DNA of 64,000 nucleotides from Pseudomonas marginalis (lineage in GTDB: Bacteria; Pseudomonadota; Gammaproteobacteria; Pseudomonadales; Pseudomonadaceae). Of this stretch, positions 42,476 through 51,154 are shown one piece after another. Numbering within the stretch: the stretch's first letter is position 1; the number at the start of each line of letters is the position of its first letter. Under the pieces are notes generated by a model. It had not been told where the DNA came from and searched no databases. It saw nothing but the letters and a program-made list of their open reading frames with translations. The DNA lies in contig NZ_FNSU01000001.1 in the NCBI RefSeq assembly GCF_900105325.1, positions 744,001 to 808,000 of the forward strand. Direction: 5' to 3'. The position numbers and the translations under genes are program-made.

Positions 42476-45067
42476 TTAAGCCACGGGTGCAGGCTCAGGT
42501 GCCACGGCTGGTTTCGGCAGCGACGACAGGAACGCCATGATCAACGCCGCCACATACGGCAGCGATTGCACCAGCAGCATCACCACCCAGAAACGTATGT
42601 CATTGCTCGGCAGGCCTTGCACCAGGTAGATCCCCAGCGCCGCGCCCCACAACAGCAGCATGATGAACATTTCTTCGCGGGCTTCGGAAATCGCTACCCA
42701 GAAGCCGTGGTTATCCGCGTTTTTCGGGGTACGAAAGAACGGAATGCTGGTGGTGAAGAAGCCATACAGCACCGCCTTGGCGATGGTGTGGGACAACGCC
42801 AGGCCAGCCAGGGCGGCGCAGAATGCATCCTTGAGGTTCACACCTACCGCGCGGCGGTAGAGGAAGATGATCTTGCCCACCTTGAACACGAACAACGCCA
42901 GCGGCGGGATCGCGAAAATCAGCAGCGGCGGGTCGACCCGCGTCGGCACGATGATCATCGCCGCCGACCACAACAGCGCGCCGACGGTGAAGAAGATGTT
43001 CATGCCGTCCGCCACCCACGGCAACCAGCCCGCGAGGAAGTGGTAGCGCTGGCCACGGGTCAGCTCGGTGTCTTTGCCGCGCAGCAGGCTGGCGGTGTGA
43101 CGCTTGATGATCTGGATCGCGCCATAGGCCCAGCGGAAACGCTGTTTCTTGAAGTCGATAAAGGTATCCGGCATCAGGCCCTTGCCGTAGCTGTCGTGGT
43201 AGTACGCCGCCGACAGGCCTTTCTCGAATACCCGCAGGCCGAGTTCGGCGTCTTCGCAGATGCACCAGTCGGCCCAGCCCAGTTCCTCGAGCACCGAGCG
43301 ACGGGTCATGGTCATGGTGCCGTGCTGGATGATCGCGTCGCGGTCGTTACGGGTGACCATACCGATATGGAAGAAGCCTTTGTATTCGGCGTAGCAGAGC
43401 TTCTTGAAGGTGCTTTCGTTCTGATCGCGGTAGTCCTGCGGCGACTGCACCACGGCGATTTTCGGGTCGGCGAAGTGCGGCACCATGTGCTTGAGCCAGT
43501 TCGGCGACACGCAGTAGTCCGAGTCGATCACCGCGATCACTTCGGCATCCTTGGCGGTGTGCGGGATCAGGTAGTTCAGTGCACCGCCCTTGAAACCGGC
43601 CAGGGGTGCGACGTGGAAGAACTTGAAGCGCGGGCCCAGGGTTTCGCAGTAGTCGCGCACCGGTTCCCATACCGCCGGGTCCTTGGTGTTGTTGTCGATG
43701 ATCAGGACTTCATAGTCCGGGTAATCGAGGGCCGCCAGGGCGTCGAGGGTCTGTTTGACCATCTCTGGCGGCTCGTTGTAGCACGGCACATGGATCGACA
43801 CTTTCGGGCGGTAGTCCGATTCCCCTTCCACCGGCAGGAATTCACGCCGGCGCTTGTGGGTCCATACCGCTTCCGCCAGTTCGTGGGCTTCGGTCAGCAA
43901 CACAATGAACACGCCCAGGGCGCCCAAGGCCAACAAGATGCCGATGGTCACGCTGAACCAGGTGCTGTATTGCTGGCTGTAGTCGTAGCCGATCCACACC
44001 AGTACGGAACCGCAGAGGAACGCGATAAAGGTCAGGAAGGTGCGGCCACGCTGGCGCAGGGATGAGCCGTCGATCATCAGCAGGGTCAGGGACAGCAAGG
44101 CGAGCACCACCGAGCCGATCGCCAGGACGCGCCACTGCGGGATTGCCACCACCGGCCCTTCGAAGTTGAATTTCTGCTGGCGCGCGGCGTTGTAGACGCC
44201 CCAATACGCGCCGGCCGAGCCTTCGTCGCTGACCTTCCACGGCTGGTCGAAGGCCTCGATCACGAAGTAGTTGTAGCCCTGGCGGTTCAGCTTGTTCACC
44301 AGCGTACGCAGGTAAATGGCCTGGTCTGCGGGGGACGTTTCATTCCCGCCGCGCATCCGGCCGTTACTTGGCCAGCCCACTTCCGACAGCAGCAGCGGCT
44401 TTTTCGGGAACAGTTTCTTCAGGTCCTTGGCGCGGTCGAGTACGTACTGGCCGGCCTTGTCCATCGGGATGTACTCCCAGAACGGCAGGATGTGCGCGGC
44501 GATCAGGTCGACGTGCTTGGCCAGTTGCGGGTTCTTTTCCCAGATATGCCATTGCTCGGAGGTCGTCACCGGTACTTTCACGGCGCCGCGCACCCGGTCC
44601 AGCAGCACGATCAGTGCTTCAGGGGTGATCTCTTCACGGAACAGCGCCTCGTTACCGACGACAACCCGCACGACACTGCGCGAGCTGTTGGCGATCTCGA
44701 TGGCGCGCTGGACTTCGCGCTCGTTACGCTCCAGGTCCGGGCTGATCCAGATCCCCAGCGTTACGCGCAGGCCGAACTCTTCGGCGAGCTTGGGAATGTC
44801 CCCCAGCGTGCCGTCGACCGAGTAGGTGCGGATGTTATCCGTCAGCTTGCTCATGATCTCCAGATCGCGACGCATCTGCTCGTCGGTGGGGTACTGGTCT
44901 TTCTGCGGGTACTGGCCTTGCTGGAACGGCGAGTAGGAAAAACCGGATATCTGCTCGGGCCAGTTGGGAGCAGTGACCGGGCGGTTGATCAGCGCCCAGA
45001 AGCCGGTGAACAGCGCGGCAATTGCCAGCACTATCACCAGGTTGAGTCCAAATTTACGCGATGCCAT
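42476..45067 (-). CDS. ndvB: NdvB-like beta-glucan synthase (GH17 + GT2)
   Basis: 863 residues from the ATG at 45067 (MASRKFGLNLVIVLAIAALF). The upstream open frame has no fitting start. TM1 at ~8-28. The periplasmic GH17-type domain (~45-310: VVVGNEALFREEITPEAL; PLLLSEVGWPSNGRM) carries the two Glu residues expected of this family. TM segments follow (~335-425), then a GT2 processive glycosyltransferase (~445-690) with DSDYC, CEDAELGLRV and QRFRW (the QxxRW motif), and C-terminal TM helices. The fusion matches NdvB of Pseudomonas, which makes cyclic or periplasmic beta-1,3-type glucans linked in P. aeruginosa to osmoadaptation and biofilm antibiotic tolerance. Product linkage is inferred. 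Confidence 0.85.
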   Translation of the reverse strand: MASRKFGLNLVIVLAIAALFTGFWALINRPVTAPNWPEQISGFSYSPFQQGQYPQKDQYPTDEQMRRDLEIMSKLTDNIRTYSVDGTLGDIPKLAEEFGLRVTLGIWISPDLERNEREVQRAIEIANSSRSVVRVVVGNEALFREEITPEALIVLLDRVRGAVKVPVTTSEQWHIWEKNPQLAKHVDLIAAHILPFWEYIPMDKAGQYVLDRAKDLKKLFPKKPLLLSEVGWPSNGRMRGGNETSPADQAIYLRTLVNKLNRQGYNYFVIEAFDQPWKVSDEGSAGAYWGVYNAARQQKFNFEGPVVAIPQWRVLAIGSVVLALLSLTLLMIDGSSLRQRGRTFLTFIAFLCGSVLVWIGYDYSQQYSTWFSVTIGILLALGALGVFIVLLTEAHELAEAVWTHKRRREFLPVEGESDYRPKVSIHVPCYNEPPEMVKQTLDALAALDYPDYEVLIIDNNTKDPAVWEPVRDYCETLGPRFKFFHVAPLAGFKGGALNYLIPHTAKDAEVIAVIDSDYCVSPNWLKHMVPHFADPKIAVVQSPQDYRDQNESTFKKLCYAEYKGFFHIGMVTRNDRDAIIQHGTMTMTRRSVLEELGWADWCICEDAELGLRVFEKGLSAAYYHDSYGKGLMPDTFIDFKKQRFRWAYGAIQIIKRHTASLLRGKDTELTRGQRYHFLAGWLPWVADGMNIFFTVGALLWSAAMIIVPTRVDPPLLIFAIPPLALFVFKVGKIIFLYRRAVGVNLKDAFCAALAGLALSHTIAKAVLYGFFTTSIPFFRTPKNADNHGFWVAISEAREEMFIMLLLWGAALGIYLVQGLPSNDIRFWVVMLLVQSLPYVAALIMAFLSSLPKPAVAPEPAPVA

Positions 45068-45211
45068 GGTTATGTCGGGTTCCAAAGGGTGTGGAACGAA
45101 AAGAGGTGTCGGCCTGCACCGAACGGCGCGCATCCTACACCGGCCTTTCCCTGACCGTACAGCAAGCCGAGAAAAACCGGACATTGGGCAGCGAAAGTAC
45201 ATCTAAGTTCT

Positions 45212-45243
45212 TAACTTGTAGCTTGTAGCTTAAAACTTGTCGC
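45212..45243. repeat. Heptamer-type repeat (CTTGTAG family)
   Basis: CTTGTAG occurs twice in tandem, followed by CTTAAAACTTGTCGC. It is the complement of the CTACAAG units at 39926-39970, and lies just upstream of the tcdA promoter. Confidence 0.6.
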
Positions 45244-45253
45244 TGCGTAGTCC

Positions 45254-45259
45254 TATAAT
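45254..45259 (+). promoter_or_regulatory. -10 element of tcdA
   Basis: A perfect TATAAT 26 bases before the ATG at 45286. No good -35 box is visible at 16-18 bases; the upstream position is occupied by the heptamer repeat. Confidence 0.5.
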
Positions 45260-45285
45260 GCGCGCCGGTTTTTGGGGTAATGGTC

Positions 45286-46095
45286 ATGAGTACAGAAGAT
45301 CCGCGGTTTGCAGGCGTCGCCCGCTTGTATGGCATTGAAGGCCTGGAGCGCTTGAAAGCGGCCCATGTGGCGATCGTCGGCGTCGGTGGCGTCGGCTCGT
45401 GGGCGGCGGAAGCCATGGCCCGTTGCGGGGTGGGCGAGATTTCGCTGTTCGACCTGGACGACGTCTGCGTCAGCAACAGCAACCGCCAGCTGCACGCCTT
45501 GGACAGTACCGTGGGCAAGCCCAAGGTCGAGGTGATGGCCGAGCGCCTGCGCGCGATCAACCCGGATTGCACGGTGCATGCGGTAGCGGATTTCGTCACC
45601 CGCGACACCATGGCCGAGTACATCACGCCCAACATCGATTGCGTGATCGACTGCATCGACGCGGTTAACGCCAAGGCCGCACTGATTGCCTGGTGCAAGC
45701 GCCGCAAGATCCAGATCATCACCACCGGTGGCGCCGGTGGGCAGATCGACCCGACGCTGATCCAGGTCTGCGACCTGAACCGCACCTTTAATGATCCCTT
45801 GGCGTCGAAAGTGCGTTCCACCTTGCGCCGTGACTACGGCTTTTCCCGCACCGTGACCCGCCACTACAGCGTGCCGTGCGTGTTTTCCACCGAGCAACTG
45901 CGCTACCCCAAGCCGGATGGCAGCATCTGTTTGCAGAAGAGTTTTGTCGGTGATGGGGTGAAGCTGGACTGCGCCGGCGGGTTTGGCGCGGTGATGATGG
46001 TGACGGCGACTTTCGGCATGGTCGCGGCGACCAAGGCGGTGGACAAGATTGTGGCCGGGGTGCGCAGGCCCTCGGAACGGGTCAAACCGACCTGA
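45286..46095 (+). CDS. tcdA: tRNA threonylcarbamoyladenosine dehydratase (CsdL)
   Basis: 269 residues from ATG 45286 (MSTEDPRFAGVARLYGIEGL), with GGGG 8 bases upstream. E1-like ATP-binding fold: VAIVGVGGVGSWAAEAMARC, LFDLDDVCVSNSNRQLHAL, VIDCIDAVNAKAALIAWC. TcdA cyclises t6A37 of tRNA to ct6A, using ATP and, in E. coli, sulfur-relay support from CsdA-CsdE. Those genes are here, facing it (46165-47780). TsaB, for the preceding t6A step, is also in the window. Confidence 0.94.
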   Translation: MSTEDPRFAGVARLYGIEGLERLKAAHVAIVGVGGVGSWAAEAMARCGVGEISLFDLDDVCVSNSNRQLHALDSTVGKPKVEVMAERLRAINPDCTVHAVADFVTRDTMAEYITPNIDCVIDCIDAVNAKAALIAWCKRRKIQIITTGGAGGQIDPTLIQVCDLNRTFNDPLASKVRSTLRRDYGFSRTVTRHYSVPCVFSTEQLRYPKPDGSICLQKSFVGDGVKLDCAGGFGAVMMVTATFGMVAATKAVDKIVAGVRRPSERVKPT

Positions 46096-46117
46096 GTCTC
46101 AGAACTTTAGACGGTTC

Positions 46118-46167
46118 AAATGTGGGAGGGGCGGTGCGAGGATTCGACTTGCTCCCTCCCACATTTA
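46118..46167. repeat. REP palindrome between tcdA and csdE
   Basis: AAATGTGGGAGGGG and CCCTCCCACATTT arms separated by a 22-base imperfectly paired centre. Same arms as the REP at 9647-9682. It lies between convergent genes and runs into the csdE stop. Confidence 0.78.
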
Positions 46168-46578
46168 GTCCTGTGTATGGCTTAGCGTTCGCATGCGCTG
46201 CAGGACTGCATTCAGCCCATTGCTGCGCGACGGCGACAGTTGACGGGAAAGCCCTAGCTGATTGAACCAGTCAGGCAAGTCGACCGCCTGCAACTCGTCC
46301 GCCGACAGCCCATTGACCCGTGCCAGCAGCAATGCCACCAAGCCACGAATCATCCGCGCATCGCTGCTCGCGGCGAACTGCCAGTGGCCATCGTGCAAGC
46401 GCCCCACCAACCACACCAGGCTCTCACAGCCCTGCACCAGGTTGGCATCGACCTTCTCCTCATCCGCCAATACGGGCAGGCGTTCACCCCACTGCATCAG
46501 CATTCGAGCGCGTTGCTCCCAGCTGCCTACTGACTGGAAGGCTTCTAGCGCAGCAATTGCAACCACCGGCAGGCTCAT
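46165..46578 (-). CDS. csdE: CsdE, sulfur acceptor (SufE family)
   Basis: 137 residues. SufE-fold features: WEQRARMLMQWGERLPVLAD and the acceptor cysteine in NLVQGCESLVWLVGRLHDG, followed by SSDARMIRGLVALLLARVNG and a hydrophobic DWFNQLGLSRQLSPSRSNGL. It takes persulfide from CsdA. The start overlaps the csdA stop by four bases. Confidence 0.92.
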   Translation of the reverse strand: MSLPVVAIAALEAFQSVGSWEQRARMLMQWGERLPVLADEEKVDANLVQGCESLVWLVGRLHDGHWQFAASSDARMIRGLVALLLARVNGLSADELQAVDLPDWFNQLGLSRQLSPSRSNGLNAVLQRMRTLSHTQD

Positions 46579-47780
46579 CGCAGCATATCCAGCGCCCGGT
46601 CCAGCGCTTCAAAGAAGCGTTCCAGGTCATCGGAATCGTTATACAGCGCCAGGGAGACGCGGATCGCCCCCGACAAGTGCATCGCCTTGAGCAGCGGCAT
46701 CGCGCAATGATGGCCGGCACGTACGGCAATACCTTGTTCGGTCAGCAGGTGCGCGAGGTCGGCGTTGTGCACGCCTTCGACCACAAAACTGACCAGCGCC
46801 GCCTGCGGCGACCCCAACACACGGACGCCATTGCGCGCGTTCAGCCCGCGCAACAGGTAGTCATGCAGGGCCGCTTCATGGGTGAGAATCGCCTGTGGGT
46901 CCAGCGAACTCAGATAGTCCAGGGTCGCGCCCAGGCCGATCACGCCGGCAATCGGCGGGGTGCCGGCTTCGAACCCCAGCGGTGCCGGGCGGAAGCTGGC
47001 GCTGTGGTAGTCGGCCTGTTGCACCATCTCGCCACCGAATTGCCAATGGCGCAGGTGATGCAGGGCTGCGTGGCTGCCGTACAGCACGCCGACGCCGTCC
47101 GGGCCGTACAGCTTATGGCTGGAAAATACATAGAAGTCGCAGCCCAGGGCCTGCACGTCGTGGCGGCCGTGGACGATGCCTTGGGCGCCATCGACCACGG
47201 TCAGGGCGCCGTGGGCCTGGGCCAGCGCCAGCAAGGCCGGCAGCGGCTGCCAGGTGCCAAGCACGTTGGACAGTTGGCTCACCGCCAGCAGGCGCGTACG
47301 CGGGCCGATCAACTCGGCGGCGGCTTGCAGGTCGGTCACGCCGTCATCGTCGAGAGGCAATACCACCAGGGTGAGCGCGCGACGCTTGGCCAGTTGCTGC
47401 CACGGCAACAGGTTGGCGTGGTGTTCCAGGGCGCTGATGACAATCTCATCGCCCGCATTGAATAAGTGCTCAAGGCCATAAGCCAGGAGGTTCAGCGCTG
47501 ACGTCGCGCCGTGGGTGAACACGATTTGCCCGCTGTCACCTGCATTCAACCACTGCGCAACCTTGCTGCGACTGTCCTCGAAGGCCTGGGTCGCATGGGC
47601 GCCCGGCAAATGCTGGGCACGGTGCACATTGGCGGCGCCATTGGCGTAGTAATGGCTGATGGCATCCAGCAGGGCCTGGGGTTTTTGCGTCGTCGCGGCG
47701 TTGTCCAGGTAGGTCTGGTCTTGCCGTTGCAGGGTGGCGATGGCCGGAAAGTCGGCGCGCCAGGGGGAGGGCACAAGCAT
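46575..47780 (-). CDS. csdA: CsdA, cysteine desulfurase (group II)
   Basis: 401 residues from the ATG at 47780; the frame also has a TTG three codons earlier. PLP enzyme features: TYLDNAATTQKPQALLDAI, ISALEHHANLLPWQQLAKR, VDGAQGIVHG, the PLP-lysine in DFYVFSSHKLYGPDGVGVLY, and the catalytic Cys in GIAVRAGHHCAMPLL (short group II loop). It removes sulfur from cysteine and hands it to CsdE. The convergent tcdA completes the CSD set. Confidence 0.93.
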   Translation of the reverse strand: MLVPSPWRADFPAIATLQRQDQTYLDNAATTQKPQALLDAISHYYANGAANVHRAQHLPGAHATQAFEDSRSKVAQWLNAGDSGQIVFTHGATSALNLLAYGLEHLFNAGDEIVISALEHHANLLPWQQLAKRRALTLVVLPLDDDGVTDLQAAAELIGPRTRLLAVSQLSNVLGTWQPLPALLALAQAHGALTVVDGAQGIVHGRHDVQALGCDFYVFSSHKLYGPDGVGVLYGSHAALHHLRHWQFGGEMVQQADYHSASFRPAPLGFEAGTPPIAGVIGLGATLDYLSSLDPQAILTHEAALHDYLLRGLNARNGVRVLGSPQAALVSFVVEGVHNADLAHLLTEQGIAVRAGHHCAMPLLKAMHLSGAIRVSLALYNDSDDLERFFEALDRALDMLR

Positions 47781-47800
47781 GGTGTTCAAGACTCGTATAA

Positions 47801-47824
47801 GCGAGCCCCAGGGTCGGGGCCCGC
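47801..47824 (-). terminator. Probable terminator of dapD
   Basis: GCGAGCCCC / GGGGCCCGC stem with one mismatch; on the minus strand it is followed by TTATA. It separates dapD from csdA. Confidence 0.5.
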
Positions 47825-47844
47825 TAGTGGCATCGAGTGGCTGC

Positions 47845-48879
47845 TTAGTTGTGAGCGTGCAGCGCTTCGTTCAGTTCGATGGCCGATTTGTGGGTTTTGC
47901 ACTCCACGGCACCGGTCTCGGAGTTACGGCGGAACAGCAGGTCCGGTTGGCCGGCCAGCTCGCGCGCCTTGACCACTTTGACCAGTTGGTTCGACTCGTC
48001 CAGCAGTGCAACCTTGGTGCCGGCGGTGACGTACAGGCCCGACTCCACGGTGTTGCGGTCGCCCAATGGGATACCGATACCGGCGTTGGCGCCGATCAGG
48101 CAGCCTTCGCCGACCTTGATCACGATGTTGCCGCCGCCCGACAGGGTGCCCATGGTCGAGCAACCGCCGCCCAAGTCCGAACCCTTGCCGACGAACACGC
48201 CAGCCGATACACGGCCTTCGATCATGCCCGGGCCTTCGGTGCCGGCGTTGAAGTTGACGAAACCTTCGTGCATCACGGTGGTGCCTTCGCCCACATAGGC
48301 GCCGAGGCGAATACGCGCGGCATCAGCGATACGCACGCCGCTCGGTACCACGTAGTCGGTCATTTTCGGGAACTTGTCCACCGAGAACACTTCCAGCAAC
48401 TCGCCACGCAGGCGGGCTTCCAGTTGGCGTTCGGCCAGCTCATTGATGTCGATTGCGCCCTGGCTGGTCCAGGCCACGTTCGGCAGTTGCGGGAACACAC
48501 CGGCGAGGCTCAGGCCGTGTGGCTTGACCAGGCGATGGGACAGCAGGTGCAGCTTGAGGTAGGCCTCTGGGGTGGACGTCAGTGCGGCGTCTTCGGCCAG
48601 CAAGGTGGCGACCAGCGGTGTGTGGCTTTCAGCCAGGCGGCTCAGCAGGGCGGCTTGGGTGGCGTCGACGCCTTTGAGCGCGTCGGCCAGTTGCAGGGCC
48701 TGGGCGACGGTGAAGGTGATCGCCTGGTTGCCTTCGCTGTAGCCGAGGATCGGCGCGATGGCGGCAACGATTTCAGCCGATGGATTGAGCAAGGGTTGTG
48801 CGTAAAACACTTCCAGCCAAGCACCTTGGCGGTTCTGAGTGCCGACGCCGAAGCCCAGGCTGAACAGGGAATTGGACAT
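47845..48879 (-). CDS. dapD: 2,3,4,5-tetrahydropyridine-2,6-dicarboxylate N-succinyltransferase
   Basis: 344 residues, the long Pseudomonas-type DapD. A left-handed beta-helix is evident from the hexapeptide-like stretch (GVRIADAARIRLGAYVGEGT, then MHEGFVNFNAGTEGPGMIEG, GVFVGKGSDLGGGCSTMG, NIVIKVGEGCLIGANAGIGI). It transfers succinyl from succinyl-CoA in the lysine/diaminopimelate pathway. The ArsC-like gene lies 32 bases upstream on the same strand. Confidence 0.94.
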   Translation of the reverse strand: MSNSLFSLGFGVGTQNRQGAWLEVFYAQPLLNPSAEIVAAIAPILGYSEGNQAITFTVAQALQLADALKGVDATQAALLSRLAESHTPLVATLLAEDAALTSTPEAYLKLHLLSHRLVKPHGLSLAGVFPQLPNVAWTSQGAIDINELAERQLEARLRGELLEVFSVDKFPKMTDYVVPSGVRIADAARIRLGAYVGEGTTVMHEGFVNFNAGTEGPGMIEGRVSAGVFVGKGSDLGGGCSTMGTLSGGGNIVIKVGEGCLIGANAGIGIPLGDRNTVESGLYVTAGTKVALLDESNQLVKVVKARELAGQPDLLFRRNSETGAVECKTHKSAIELNEALHAHN

Positions 48880-48911
48880 GCTGTTACCTCTACAAAAATG
48901 GAAGGGCTGGC

Positions 48912-49274
48912 CTACTTGAGGGCCGCCGAATAACTATCTGGCTTGAAGCCAATCAGGGTTCTGTCACCGAGATCAAGCACCGGGCGCTTGATCATCGAAG
49001 GTTGCGCGAGCATCAATTCAATGGCTTTCGACTGATCGAGATCGGCTTTGCGTTCGTCTTCGAGTTTGCGAAAGGTGGTGCCCGCACGGTTCAAAACCAC
49101 CTGCCAACCGTGCTCGTTGCACCATTGGGTCAAGTGTTCGCGGTCGATACCGGCCGTTTTGTAGTCGTGGAACGCATAGCTCACCGCGTGCTCATCGAGC
49201 CAGGTGCGCGCCTTTTTCATGGTGTCGCAGGCTTTGATGCCGAAAAGGTGCAACGTTTTGCTTGAAGCGGTCAA
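48912..49274 (-). CDS. ArsC/YffB-family (Spx-like) reductase
   Basis: 120 residues. Thioredoxin-like ArsC fold: LHLFGIKACDTMKKARTWLD with a single N-terminal Cys, VSYAFHDYKTAGI, LNRAGTTFRKLEDE and MIKRPVLDLGDRTLIGFKPD. The RP in MIKRPV is the family glutaredoxin-like cis-Pro position. Best placed with YffB, not with true arsenate reductase. The start is uncertain: the frame opens with a TTG at 49274 preceded by a G-run. It lies directly upstream of dapD. Confidence 0.82.
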   Translation of the reverse strand: MTASSKTLHLFGIKACDTMKKARTWLDEHAVSYAFHDYKTAGIDREHLTQWCNEHGWQVVLNRAGTTFRKLEDERKADLDQSKAIELMLAQPSMIKRPVLDLGDRTLIGFKPDSYSAALK

Positions 49275-49501
49275 GGAATTGCCCCCCCTGCTTTACTGAT
49301 GCAAGTGCCAATGAAAATGAAAGGTCACGGATTATGCCACGCCCAGAGATTTTGGGTGCCGCTCGTCAGCAGCGTGCGACTTTTGTGCAAAAGCCAGCGC
49401 GCAGCATAGGCCGGTAAGATAGCCGGGTAATATGGCACTTCAACGGCCAGTTGTTGCCTGATGTGTGTCGTTGCAAGCCGATCGTCCGGGAAACCCGCGT
49501 T

Positions 49502-51145
49502 ATGCAAACCGCCTACACCGTTCTTATCCTGCTGATGCTGGTCAGCGTTTCGCGTCTGGTCGGGCGTGTCATCCCTCTGCCGTTACCCCTGGTGCAGATT
49601 GCCGCCGGCGCCTTGCTGGCCTGGCCCACGCTGGGGCTGCACGTGGCGCTGGACCCGGAGTTGTTCCTGTTTCTGTTCCTGCCCCCGCTGCTGTTCTCCG
49701 ATGGCTGGCGCATGCCCAAGCGCGAATTGTGGCGCCTGCGTGGGCCGATCCTGACGCTGGCCGTCGGGTTGGTGCTGTTCACCGTGGTCGGTGCTGGCTA
49801 CTTCATTCATTGGCTATTGCCGACGATCCCGCTGCCGGTGGCCTTCGCCCTCGCGGCCGTGTTGTCGCCGACAGATGCCGTGGCCGTGTCGGCAATTGCC
49901 CAGAACCGCTTGCCGACGCCGCTGATGCATATGCTTCAGGGCGAAGCGTTGATGAATGACGCCTCGGGCCTGGTGACCTTCAAGTTCGCCTTGGCGGCCG
50001 CGTTGACCGGTGTGTTCTCGTTGGCCGATGCCAGCCTGACCTTTGTCTTGGTGGCCTTGGGCGGCCTGGCGGTGGGGGTGGCGCTGAGTTGGCTGGTCGG
50101 CCGCCTGCGTGCCTGGATGATTGCCCGGGGCTGGGACGACCCGGCAACGCATGTGGTGTTCATGTTGCTGTTGCCGTTTGCGGCCTACGTGTTGGCCGAA
50201 CGGCTCGGCGCCTCGGGCATCTTGTCGGCGGTCGCGGCGGGCATGATGCAAAGCTGGCTCGACCTGCTGCCTCGCCAGACCAGCACGCGCCTGCTCAATC
50301 GCAGTGTCTGGTCATTGCTGGAATTTGCCTTCAATGGCCTGATCTTCCTGCTGCTGGGCCTGCAATTGCCGGACATCATCAAGGCCGTGGCCAGTCATGA
50401 GCCGACGCTGTGGCCCACCTTGTTGTATCGCTGCCTGGATGTGATTGCTATTTTCCTGGTGTTGGTGGTGCTGCGTTTTATCTGGGTGCAGAGCATCTGG
50501 CGCCTATCGGGTTTGCTCCGGCGGCTGCGTGGGAAAAGTGAGTTGACCCTGGTGCCCACTGCGCGTTCCTGCTGGCTGTTGACCGTGGGCGGTGTGCGCG
50601 GTGCGGTGACCCTGGCCGGTGTAATGTCGGTGCCATTGCTGCTGGTGCCAGGCCAGGATTTCCCCGAGCGCGACCTGCTGATCTTTATCGCTGCCGGTGT
50701 GATCCTGCTGTCACTGATCGCCGCCTGCATCGCCCTGCCGCTGCTCTTGCGGGGCGTTGAAAAGAGTCCGGATGAAAAGCGCCATAACGAAGTGCGCGAG
50801 GCCTGGAAAAAAACCGCCGTGGCAGCGATTCACGCACTGGAGGCGGAAGAGCCCTTAGACTCGGAAACGTCCGACGCCGCCCAGGCGGCGCTGGCTACGG
50901 AGCTAAAGGCACGGTTGATGTCGGAATACCGCCATCAGTTGGAAGTGTTCAACGACTCGGCCGAAGCCCAGGCGCTCGCGATGCAGATGGACCTGCTTGA
51001 GCGAAAACTGCGGCTCAAGGCCCTGCGTGCGCAACGCTTGGAGTTGTACAGCTTGAGCCGTCATCACCAAATTGGTGATGACGTTTTGAGGGAAGTGTTG
51101 GCGGAGCTGGATATGAGTGAGGCGAATCTGGGCCAGATGAAATGA
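49502..51145 (+). CDS. CPA1-family Na+/H+ (cation/proton) antiporter
   Basis: 547 residues from ATG 49502 (MQTAYTVLILLMLVSVSRLV). About 12 membrane helices up to residue ~430. CPA1 marks include LFLFLPPLLFSDGWRMPKRE, the ion-binding region LAAVLSPTDAVAVSAIAQNR, and GEALMNDASGLVTFKFALA, with the conserved Asp in NDASG. A cytoplasmic helical tail (~435-547) is rich in Glu/Arg. Exchanges Na+ or K+ for protons to control pH and salt. Similar to YjcE/NhaP-type proteins; cation preference is unknown. Confidence 0.88.
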   Translation: MQTAYTVLILLMLVSVSRLVGRVIPLPLPLVQIAAGALLAWPTLGLHVALDPELFLFLFLPPLLFSDGWRMPKRELWRLRGPILTLAVGLVLFTVVGAGYFIHWLLPTIPLPVAFALAAVLSPTDAVAVSAIAQNRLPTPLMHMLQGEALMNDASGLVTFKFALAAALTGVFSLADASLTFVLVALGGLAVGVALSWLVGRLRAWMIARGWDDPATHVVFMLLLPFAAYVLAERLGASGILSAVAAGMMQSWLDLLPRQTSTRLLNRSVWSLLEFAFNGLIFLLLGLQLPDIIKAVASHEPTLWPTLLYRCLDVIAIFLVLVVLRFIWVQSIWRLSGLLRRLRGKSELTLVPTARSCWLLTVGGVRGAVTLAGVMSVPLLLVPGQDFPERDLLIFIAAGVILLSLIAACIALPLLLRGVEKSPDEKRHNEVREAWKKTAVAAIHALEAEEPLDSETSDAAQAALATELKARLMSEYRHQLEVFNDSAEAQALAMQMDLLERKLRLKALRAQRLELYSLSRHHQIGDDVLREVLAELDMSEANLGQMK

Positions 51146-51154
51146 CCCGGTTGC

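Noticed and set aside
42464..44065. 533-residue plus-strand frame opposite the ndvB-like gene
   Set aside because: Antisense shadow; the minus strand carries clear GT2 motifs at the same place.
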